From assembly GCA_025934385.1 (NCBI GenBank), contig JAICYE010000118.1, positions 1-6,732 of the forward strand: a stretch of 6,732 nucleotides of DNA, in the 5' to 3' direction. Positions 1-4,955 of the stretch are shown one piece after another. Positions within the stretch are counted from its first letter, which is position 1; each line of letters opens with the position of its first letter. The translations under genes were made by a program, and so were the position numbers. Under the pieces are notes generated by a model. It made no database searches. It had not been told where the DNA came from and saw only the letters and a list, made by a program, of their open reading frames with translations. This DNA comes from Acidimicrobiia bacterium (GTDB taxonomy: Bacteria; Actinomycetota; Acidimicrobiia; IMCC26256; BP-133).

Positions 1-1965
1 CGTGTTGAGGACGGAGCCCTCGTCGGCGCTGGTGGTCTGGTGGCTACAGCCGAAGACCCAGGTCTCCCCGGGATCGAGCCAGTCGTCGCTGCCCTGCTTG
101 GAGGTCAGAGCCGGGGCTTCGTCGCACTTCTGGTCGGCCACAACCACATTTCCCAGGGCCGTGTTCCCGGGGTTCGTCACCGTCAGCGTGTAGTGCACGG
201 TGTCGCCGAGGTGGACGACGGCGGCGTCGGCCTGCTTCACGATGTGGATGGCCGGGTTCAGGACGTGGACGTAGGTCTCGTCCTGACCCGACCGCGTCCC
301 CCCGAACATGTCGACTCCGCTGACCGCCGCCGTGTTCTGCACGATGGACGGCGAGCCGGGGTCGGTGGCTGTGGCCGGGTAGGAGCACGTGACGGAGGCT
401 CCGGCGGCCAGGCTGGAGCCGAGCGCCGGGCACGACGCCGGGAGCGGGTCCTCCAGGGTGTCGGTGAGAGAGCTGACGACCAGCGGCAGCTCGCCGTCGT
501 TGGTGATGGTCAGCGAGTACGTGAGATGGCTGCCCACCTCGACGTCGAGTGGCTGGCTGGCCGAGGTGTCGACGCCGTTGACCTTCTTGTCCAGCCCGAT
601 GTTGCTCGTCTTGCGGGCGTCGGTGAACTGGAGCGTGTCCGTGCCGTCGATGGACGCACCGGGGACCAGGTGCACCGCGATCGGGGAGGACAGGTGGTAG
701 CCCTCGGGGGAGGACATCTCGACGACCCAGTAGTCGCCGGCGTTGACCGTGGCCGTGATCGTGCAGTCACCGCCGCTGTTGGTCGTGCAGGTCCCGCCCG
801 GAACGACGTGGGTCGCGGTCTGGTCCGTGGACAGGCCGAACTGCACACCCGACATCGGTGCAGCCGCGTCGTCCTGCTTGTGGAGGGAAACATGGACGGG
901 CCGGCGGGGGTTCACGACCTCGACCGGGTCAGCGAGCGAATTGGTGATCAGGCCGACGGTGATCGGGAACGGCTCAACCGCCGTGTTGGTGGATGGGACG
1001 TTGCTCTCGGCCACCCAGTAGTTGCCGGGCCAGATGTCGTCGATCGTGCAGTCGCCGGCGCTGTTCGTGGTGCAGGCCGTGGCCGGCGTCACCGCCGCGC
1101 CCTGGCTGCCATTGGCGTCGGCGTAGAGCGTGAAGGTCACACCGCCGATAGGGGCGCCGGCGTCGTCGACCTTGTGGAGGTCGATGGAGCCGCAGTTGGA
1201 GGCCTCGAGCCCGATCGGCGTCGTGAAGTCCTTGATCTCGCTGGAGAACGACGTCGAGGAGCGGGACTTTGCGAAGGCGGTAGCGAGGTCCTCGCAGGCG
1301 TGGGGGTCGAAGATGCCCGCCCCGGTCATGTTGATCACCAGTTCGCCGAACGACCCGTTCTCGCCCCCGGAGGCCTCGGAGTTCCCGGTCAGCAGCGCCT
1401 TCTGCGCCGCGCTCTGGTCCCCCCAGTTCGAGCCGTCCCAGGTCCGCACGGTGAGCGCCGGCACGGTGCTGTTGCCCTGGAAGTCGTAGCCGATCAGGAG
1501 GTCGCCGATCGTGCGCACCGGGTTGCTGTGGTTGCAGGCCAGCAGCGTCGACTGGTTGAGCTCGAAGTCCATGCTGGTCGTGCCGCCCTGGCCGTCACCG
1601 CGGTGCCAGGCCAGGTAGACGAACACGCCGTCGGGCGTCGGCTGCGCCGCGGCGGCCGTGTAGTCGAAGTCGTTCTTGGACGCCGCCGTTCCCTGGACGA
1701 CCGGCGGGCAGAGGTCGTCCTCCTTCCCGCCGGAGTAGTTGGTGAGATCGGCGGTGCCGACGGGATCGGGCGCCTTGGTCATGCCGGCGTCGAGGACCCC
1801 GTCGGAGCCGTTGAAGGGACTCCCCGCCAGGCTGCTGCCGGAGTCGGCCGACGCCGCCGACGGCAGGAACACGAGGGGAGCGGCCACCAGGGCCAGCGAT
1901 ACCCCGAGCGGGACGAGCCTCAGGCCGTGGCGATCCCGGAAATGGCGAAGTGCGCGCGTGAACAT
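1..1965 (-). CDS. Secreted surface protein with SpaA/Cna-B and DUF11-type domains (3' end outside window)
   Basis: An open frame of 655 codons runs from ATG at 1965 to the left edge with no stop, so the C-terminus is missing. Residues 1-40 form a signal peptide: basic start, hydrophobic stretch about 17-36, likely cleavage after SAASA. Residues 41-257 form a domain I do not recognise, containing VYLAWHRG and FELNQ. Two SpaA/Cna-B-like beta domains follow. The first, about 259-354, has candidate isopeptide residues K265, E320 and N352. The second, about 357-451, has K363, E416 and D449. A DUF11-type repeat covers about 455-568 (YSLTITNDGELPL) and a second begins at 569 (YTLTVTNPGNTAL) and is cut. 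Paired cysteines recur in each module, fitting an extracytoplasmic protein. The family forms stalk-like surface or adhesin proteins, often anchored by a C-terminal sortase signal or membrane helix, which cannot be checked here. GGAGG lies 10 nt before the ATG. It is divergent from the aminotransferase. Domain calls are from motifs; its ligand is unknown. Confidence 0.9.
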   Translation of the reverse strand, partial: MFTRALRHFRDRHGLRLVPLGVSLALVAAPLVFLPSAASADSGSSLAGSPFNGSDGVLDAGMTKAPDPVGTADLTNYSGGKEDDLCPPVVQGTAASKNDFDYTAAAAQPTPDGVFVYLAWHRGDGQGGTTSMDFELNQSTLLACNHSNPVRTIGDLLIGYDFQGNSTVPALTVRTWDGSNWGDQSAAQKALLTGNSEASGGENGSFGELVINMTGAGIFDPHACEDLATAFAKSRSSTSFSSEIKDFTTPIGLEASNCGSIDLHKVDDAGAPIGGVTFTLYADANGSQGAAVTPATACTTNSAGDCTIDDIWPGNYWVAESNVPSTNTAVEPFPITVGLITNSLADPVEVVNPRRPVHVSLHKQDDAAAPMSGVQFGLSTDQTATHVVPGGTCTTNSGGDCTITATVNAGDYWVVEMSSPEGYHLSSPIAVHLVPGASIDGTDTLQFTDARKTSNIGLDKKVNGVDTSASQPLDVEVGSHLTYSLTITNDGELPLVVSSLTDTLEDPLPASCPALGSSLAAGASVTCSYPATATDPGSPSIVQNTAAVSGVDMFGGTRSGQDETYVHVLNPAIHIVKQADAAVVHLGDTVHYTLTVTNPGNTALGNVVVADQKCDEAPALTSKQGSDDWLDPGETWVFGCSHQTTSADEGSVLNT

Positions 1966-1975
1966 GGCAGTCCGG

Positions 1976-1980
1976 CCTCC
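1976..1980 (-). promoter_or_regulatory. Ribosome binding site of the surface protein gene
   Basis: The minus strand reads GGAGG here, separated by 10 nt from the ATG at 1965. Together with the signal peptide that begins at that codon, it fixes the start. Confidence 0.75.
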
Positions 1981-2041
1981 ACTCGACGATGGGTCCGGTG
2001 TGGCCGGGTTCACGACTTGCTCGCTGCCGCCCCCGTGACCA

Positions 2042-2081
2042 ACTTGGGCGGGCAGGTCATCGCATCCACACTTGGCGGGCA
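2042..2081. repeat. Direct repeat pair ACTTGG(G)CGGGCA
   Basis: ACTTGGGCGGGCA at 2042-2054 recurs as ACTTGGCGGGCA at 2070-2081, differing by one G. The copies start 28 bp apart, a little under three helical turns. They lie in the presumed untranslated leader of the surface protein gene, between its hairpin and its start codon. They could be paired protein sites or RNA elements; chance in GC-rich DNA is possible. Confidence 0.45.
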
Positions 2082-2093
2082 ACCGTTTCCAGT

Positions 2094-2120
2094 CGGTCGC
2101 TACGGCGAGCGTAGGGACCG
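2094..2120 (-). other. Stable hairpin in the surface protein leader
   Basis: Arms CGGTCGCTACG (2094-2104) and CGTAGGGACCG (2110-2120) pair over 11 bp with one internal mismatch around a 5-nt loop. The hairpin lies 129 nt upstream of the ATG at 1965, so it is probably within the 5' untranslated RNA of the surface gene. No T-run follows on either strand, so it is not a standard intrinsic terminator. It does not match a riboswitch consensus that I recognise. Confidence 0.55.
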
Positions 2121-2145
2121 GAGCCTCGGCTGACAACCCTGAAAA

Positions 2146-2207
2146 CCGGACATAACCGGCACTCGGTATGACTAATTTTGCGTCTAGTTATTTCAGGTTT
2201 TGTCCGG
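2146..2207. repeat. Imperfect 14-bp inverted repeat flanking the AT-rich promoter core
   Basis: CCGGACATAACCGG at 2146-2159 and CAGGTTTTGTCCGG at 2194-2207 are inverted copies matching at 12 of 14 positions, including a perfect CCGGACA/TGTCCGG. They are separated by 34 bp of mostly AT-rich DNA. The position between two divergent genes suits a pair of binding sites for a transcription factor, or a long-loop stem. The regulator is unknown. Confidence 0.5.
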
Positions 2208-2228
2208 GTAGTCCCGTCGATCTATTTG
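2200..2228 (+). promoter_or_regulatory. Possible promoter for the aminotransferase unit
   Basis: TTGTCC (2200-2205) and TATTTG (2223-2228) are separated by 17 bp and loosely resemble -35 and -10 elements. The -10 match is weak. If used, transcription would begin around 2235, inside the GGGAC/GTCCC palindrome. This is a guess from spacing and AT content. Confidence 0.2.
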
Positions 2229-2248
2229 TTTGGGACTTCGGTCCCTAG
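2229..2248. promoter_or_regulatory. DosR-box-like palindrome (GGGAC-TTCG-GTCCC)
   Basis: The 20-mer TTTGGGACTTCGGTCCCTAG matches 15 of 20 positions of the mycobacterial DosR/DevR box TTSGGGACTWWAGTCCCSAA, including both pentamer half-sites and the 4-bp centre spacing. It lies about 72 bp before the preferred aminotransferase start. As RNA, the same bases form a 5-bp stem closed by a C(UUCG)G tetraloop, so a structural role is the alternative. No T-run follows on the plus strand. Confidence 0.45.
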
Positions 2249-2309
2249 CCACGTCCCACGCCCGCTCGGGCCACGCCACGCGACAATGGTGGGATGCCGC
2301 CGCTGGCCC

Positions 2310-2313
2310 GGAG
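2310..2313 (+). promoter_or_regulatory. Ribosome binding site deciding the aminotransferase start
   Basis: GGAG lies 7 nt before the ATG at 2321. The earlier in-frame ATG at 2294 has only GGTGGG directly abutting it, which is too close for normal initiation. Confidence 0.6.
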
Positions 2314-2320
2314 AACCACG

Positions 2321-3478
2321 ATGATCACGCCCTTCCGGGTCGTCGACGTGATGGAGGCCGCCTGGGCGGCCGAGCGGGCCGGGCGCTCGATCGTCCACCT
2401 CGAGGTCGGCGAGCCCGACTTCGGCACCCCGGAACCGGTGGTGGAGGCGGCCGGCAAAGCGATCGCCGACGGCCGGGTGCGCTACACGTCGTCGCTCGGG
2501 ATTCCCGAGCTGCGGGAGGCGATCAGCGGCTACTACGCCGAGCGGTTCGGCGTCGCCGTCCCCGCCCGGCGGGTGGTCGTCACCACCGGCGCCTCCGGTG
2601 CGCTGCTGCTGGCGCTGGCCGCCACCGTCGACCGGGACCACGAGGTCCTCCTCGCCGACCCGGGCTATCCCTGCAACCGCAACCTCATCCGGCTCTGCGA
2701 GGGCGTGCCCGTCGGCGTCCCCGTCGGGGCCGGCACCGACTACCAGCTGACGGCGGCGCTCGTCGGCGGCCGGTGGACGGAGCGGACACGGGCCGTGCTG
2801 CTGGCCACCCCCTCGAACCCCACCGGCACGATGGTCCCGCCGGGCGAGCTGGCCACGATCGCCGCCGAGGCCGCCGCCCGGGGTGGCGTCTGCTTCGTCG
2901 ACGAGATCTACGGCGAGCTCGTCTACGACCGCCCGCCGAGCACCGTGCTGGCCTCCACCGACACGGCCTTCGTGGTCAACAGCTTCTCCAAGACGTTCGG
3001 CATGACGGGCTGGCGCCTCGGATGGATGGTCTGCCCCGACTGGGCGCTGCCGGCGGTGGAGGCGCTGGCCCAGAACGCCTTCATCTCACCGCCGGCCCCC
3101 GCCCAGTACGGCGGCCTCGCCGCCTTCACGCCCGAGGTGTGGGCCGTCGTCGATGAGCGCCGCCAGGCCTTCGCCGCCCGGCGCGACGTGCTTGTGACCG
3201 GCTTGGGGGAGGCCGGGTTCGACGTCCCCGTCCTCCCGCAGGGAGCCTTCTACGTCTACACCCGCTCCGGCGCCCTCGGCTCCGACAGCCTGCGCCTGGC
3301 CCGCCGCCTCCTCGACGAGGCCGGCGTCGCCGCCGTCCCCGGCTGCGACTTCGGCGACCACGAACCCGAAGCCCATCTCCGCTTCGCCTACACGACGTCC
3401 CTCGACCAGATCACCGAAGCCGTCCGCCGCCTCACCGCCTGGCGGCAGGACGGGCCGGCAACGAACCAGGAGGAGTGA
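2321..3478 (+). CDS. PLP-dependent class I/II aminotransferase
   Basis: This 385-residue protein is a fold-type I aminotransferase of the aspartate aminotransferase family. It transfers an amino group between an amino acid and a 2-oxo acid through pyridoxal phosphate in the cytoplasm. The start has the family opening (VVDVMEAA, then HLEVGEPDFGTP at 26-37). G90-A-S92 fits the cofactor phosphate loop. N166 in TPSNPTG and D194/Y197 in VDEIYGE contact the cofactor ring. K224 in SFSKTFGMTGWRLGW is the Schiff-base lysine, with R232 nearby. R354 in HLRFAYTTS should bind the substrate carboxylate. All expected catalytic residues are present and the length is normal. The ATG at 2321 is preferred because of its well-spaced GGAG and family alignment; starting at 2294 would add nine residues. 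A small helical-protein gene follows after 2 bp. Substrate cannot be read from sequence; aspartate, alanine/valine-type or aromatic substrates are possible. Confidence 0.93.
   Translation: MITPFRVVDVMEAAWAAERAGRSIVHLEVGEPDFGTPEPVVEAAGKAIADGRVRYTSSLGIPELREAISGYYAERFGVAVPARRVVVTTGASGALLLALAATVDRDHEVLLADPGYPCNRNLIRLCEGVPVGVPVGAGTDYQLTAALVGGRWTERTRAVLLATPSNPTGTMVPPGELATIAAEAAARGGVCFVDEIYGELVYDRPPSTVLASTDTAFVVNSFSKTFGMTGWRLGWMVCPDWALPAVEALAQNAFISPPAPAQYGGLAAFTPEVWAVVDERRQAFAARRDVLVTGLGEAGFDVPVLPQGAFYVYTRSGALGSDSLRLARRLLDEAGVAAVPGCDFGDHEPEAHLRFAYTTSLDQITEAVRRLTAWRQDGPATNQEE
3468..3473 (+). promoter_or_regulatory. Ribosome binding site of the small helical protein, inside the aminotransferase end
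   Basis: AGGAGG sits in the last codons of the aminotransferase, 7 nt before GTG at 3481. An earlier in-frame GTG at 3475 is only 1 nt away from it, so 3481 is chosen. The arrangement suggests coupled translation. Confidence 0.7.
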
Positions 3479-3480
3479 CC

Positions 3481-3753
3481 GTGGGAATCCTCGACAAGGT
3501 GAAGCAGCAGGCCGCTCACCTCAAGGACAGCGAGAAGGTCAAGGAGGTGGCGGGGAAGGTCAAGGACAAGGTGGAGGATGTCCAGGCCCGGCGCAAGGCC
3601 AACGACCTCCTCGCCGACCTCGGCCGGCTCCTCTACGCCGAGCAGACCGGGCGGACCAACGCCACCGCCGACGCCGAGATCGCCCGGCTCGTCGCCGAGC
3701 TGCGCGCCCTCGAAGACGACGGCCTGACGATCCTCCCCGAACACAGCTCCTGA
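3481..3753 (+). CDS. Small charged helical protein of unknown function
   Basis: This 90-residue protein starts at GTG with an ideal AGGAGG 7 nt upstream. Residues 1-40 are lysine- and glutamate-rich and look like an amphipathic helix (VKQQAAHL, VAGKVKDKVEDVQARRKA). Residues 41-58 hold a conserved-looking segment, NDLLADLGRLLYAEQTGR. Residues 62-80 form another charged helix, EIARLVAELRALEDD. There is no signal peptide, membrane segment or cysteine, so it is probably cytoplasmic and may form a coiled coil. I recall similar short actinobacterial proteins annotated as hypothetical, but no known role. It begins 2 bp after the aminotransferase stop, so the two are very likely co-transcribed and translationally coupled; a functional link is only inferred. 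Confidence 0.85.
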   Translation: MGILDKVKQQAAHLKDSEKVKEVAGKVKDKVEDVQARRKANDLLADLGRLLYAEQTGRTNATADAEIARLVAELRALEDDGLTILPEHSS

Positions 3754-3782
3754 GCGGAGGCCATCCCACTCTTCGATTCTCA

Positions 3783-3845
3783 TTTGGGACTTTTCGTCGC
3801 CCGTCCGGGCCGCTTCGGCGCTAGGACGGGTGCGTTGCCCCAAAA
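3783..3845 (+). promoter_or_regulatory. Structured leader with a DosR-like half-site before the membrane protein gene
   Basis: The region opens with TTTGGGACTT (3783-3792), identical to the left half of the palindrome at 2229. Nested pairing is visible: TTTGGG (3783-3788) with CCCAAA (3839-3844), CCCGTCC (3800-3806) with GGACGGG (3824-3830), and GCCG (3809-3812) with CGGC (3816-3819) around CTT. It ends just before the ribosome site of the next gene. It could be a regulatory leader, a terminator without a T-run for the upstream unit, or a promoter-proximal protein site. Confidence 0.4.
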
Positions 3846-3847
3846 GA

Positions 3848-3853
3848 GGGAGG
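3848..3853 (+). promoter_or_regulatory. Ribosome binding site of the small membrane protein
   Basis: GGGAGG lies 8 nt before ATG at 3862. This favours 3862 over the in-frame TTG at 3784 and the in-frame GTG codons just upstream. Confidence 0.65.
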
Positions 3854-3861
3854 TGGTGCGG

Positions 3862-4194
3862 ATGGCCATCGAATCCGTTGCCGGATGGGTCCCGGAGCCG
3901 GTGCCGACCGGCGCGGCCCGGGCGGCGATCCGGGGAGCCGCCCTGGCCTTTCCCGTCGTCTTCGTCCTCGTGACGGTCGTCCTGTTGTTCGGCGGCGCGG
4001 CGCCGATCGAGGCGCTCGGCGTGGCCGCCTTCGTCAGCTTCTGGGCGGGGCCGGCCTTCGGAGGCCTCTTCGGCGCCGTCACGTACCTCGAGCGCATCAG
4101 CGACGCCGAATCGCCCCCGGCCATGGCCGCCGCTGCTCCCTCTGGCCCCTCGCTACCCACCGGCGAGGAGCAGCGCCCGCGTCTCTCGGCCTAG
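3862..4194 (+). CDS. Small two-helix membrane protein of unknown function
   Basis: This 110-residue protein has a short N-terminal segment (1-20), a hydrophobic helix at about 24-44 (LAFPVVFVLVTVVLLF) and a second at about 50-76. The second is glycine-rich (GPAFGGLFGAV), suggesting close helix packing. A polar, proline- and alanine-rich tail of about 30 residues follows. It is predicted to sit in the cytoplasmic membrane. I do not recognise the family. The start is chosen from the GGGAGG site; extending to TTG at 3784 would add 26 residues that are better explained as leader. It is preceded by a structured element sharing a 10-mer with the aminotransferase upstream region. Its TAG stop overlaps the stop of the convergent GAF-ANTAR gene. 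Confidence 0.75.
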   Translation: MAIESVAGWVPEPVPTGAARAAIRGAALAFPVVFVLVTVVLLFGGAAPIEALGVAAFVSFWAGPAFGGLFGAVTYLERISDAESPPAMAAAAPSGPSLPTGEEQRPRLSA

Positions 4195-4895
4195 TCGTCG
4201 AGGTCCCCGAGGTAGACGACCTGCTCGGCGATCTGGCGCAGCTTGATGTTGCGGTGCTGGGACACCTTGCGCAGCGCCTCGAAGGCGGCGCCGGGGGTGC
4301 AGCCCCGGCGGGCCATGAGGATGCCCTTGGCCTGGCCGATCACGTCGCGGCTCTCGAGCGCCTCCCGGAGGTGCTCGGTGAGGGCGAAGGTGCGCCAGTA
4401 GACCTCGGCGTTGGCGCAGGCCACGGCGGCCTGCTCGCTGAACAGGAGGGCGGTCTCCTCGTCGGCGTCGGAGTAGCCCTCCGCCGTCTTGGAGTAGAGG
4501 TTCAGCGCGCCGAGCGGGCGGTCGCTGGCCACCAGGGGGACGGCCAGCACCGACCGGATGCCGGTCTTCTCCGCCTCGGCGGTGAATTCCGGCCACCCCG
4601 GCCGCCCCTCGGGGATCGTTCGCCGCACGGCCTGGCGGACGTCGTAGGCCTCCAGGCACGGTCCCCGCCGCGAGCGGTACTGGGCCCGGTCGAGGTCGTC
4701 GGCTTCGGGATCGGTGTGGGCGGGCGTCGACGGCCGCCCGTCGGTGACCATCGTCACGCTGGCCAGGTCGCAGGGGGACAGCGTCCGGCAGGCGAGGCTG
4801 GCGACCCGCTCGAGCGTCGTCTCCAGCGTCTCCTCGGCGAGGAGGAGACGGGACAGGGTGCGGACTGCGTTGCCGAGATCCTCGGGGTCGGTCAT
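4191..4895 (-). CDS. GAF-ANTAR domain transcription antitermination regulator
   Basis: This 234-residue protein has an N-terminal GAF domain at about 15-160 (including GPCLEAYDVRQAV at 78-90, SVLAVPLVA at 115-123 and LGALNLYS at 128-135) and a C-terminal ANTAR domain at about 175-230 (LESRDVIGQAKGILMARRGCTPGAAFEALRKVS in overview). ANTAR domains bind paired RNA hairpins and prevent transcription termination; GAF domains sense small ligands or partner signals. This architecture is common in actinobacteria. It acts in the cytoplasm. The ligand and RNA targets are unknown. ATG at 4895 has GGAGG 12 nt upstream, somewhat far, and that site lies within a predicted hairpin. The gene follows the acetoacetyl-CoA synthetase by 60 bp on the same strand and may be read from the same transcript. 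Its stop overlaps that of the convergent membrane-protein gene. Confidence 0.93.
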   Translation of the reverse strand: MTDPEDLGNAVRTLSRLLLAEETLETTLERVASLACRTLSPCDLASVTMVTDGRPSTPAHTDPEADDLDRAQYRSRRGPCLEAYDVRQAVRRTIPEGRPGWPEFTAEAEKTGIRSVLAVPLVASDRPLGALNLYSKTAEGYSDADEETALLFSEQAAVACANAEVYWRTFALTEHLREALESRDVIGQAKGILMARRGCTPGAAFEALRKVSQHRNIKLRQIAEQVVYLGDLDD

Positions 4896-4903
4896 GGCTG
4901 AAA

Positions 4904-4929
4904 CTGGCCTCCAAAAGGGGGTCGGCCAG
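4904..4929 (-). promoter_or_regulatory. Hairpin enclosing the ribosome binding site of the GAF-ANTAR gene
   Basis: On the minus strand, CTGG (4929-4926) pairs with CCAG (4907-4904), and CCCCC (4921-4917) can pair with the ribosome site GGAGG (4912-4908) around a TTTT loop, with one central mismatch. An alternative fold is a perfect CTGGCC/GGCCAG stem. Either fold hides part or all of the ribosome site, so it may limit translation until opened. Confidence 0.5.
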
Positions 4930-4955
4930 CCACGACGTCGGGTCTCGAGGGCGCG

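Larger units (their letters stand above)
1981..2309. other. Divergent intergenic region between surface protein and aminotransferase
   Basis: This stretch separates two divergent genes and carries no convincing coding sequence. The part next to the surface gene (about 1981-2135) is GC-rich and would be its 5' leader; it holds a direct repeat pair and an 11-bp hairpin. The central part (about 2160-2231) is clearly AT-rich against the GC-rich background, as expected for promoters. An imperfect inverted repeat and a GGGAC/GTCCC palindrome frame that core. These elements are listed separately. Confidence 0.7.

Noticed and set aside
40..2133. Long plus-strand open frame of 697 codons opposite the surface protein
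   Set aside because: Its translation is Arg/Gly/Val-rich low-complexity with no domain signature, and it lies antisense to a minus-strand frame with a signal peptide and clear repeat domains. It is an artefact of high GC.
1981..2230. Known riboswitch (c-di-GMP, c-di-AMP or cobalamin type) before the surface gene
   Set aside because: Hairpins are present, but I could not find the conserved core sequences of these classes.
2232..2245. UUCG-capped stem as an intrinsic terminator
   Set aside because: No T-run follows on the plus strand, and on the minus strand it is followed by an A-rich stretch rather than a T-run; no gene ends here.
2294..2320. Upstream ATG at 2294 as the aminotransferase start
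   Set aside because: The purine-rich GGTGGG directly abuts the ATG, and the extra nine residues do not match the family start. The ATG at 2321 has GGAG 7 nt upstream.
2230..3156. Plus-strand 308-codon frame over the aminotransferase
   Set aside because: It is a shifted frame of the aminotransferase with Arg/Gly-rich content and no ribosome site.
3784..3861. TTG at 3784 as the start of the membrane protein
   Set aside because: There is no ribosome site before it, and the added residues overlap a structured leader. The ATG at 3862 has a good GGGAGG site.
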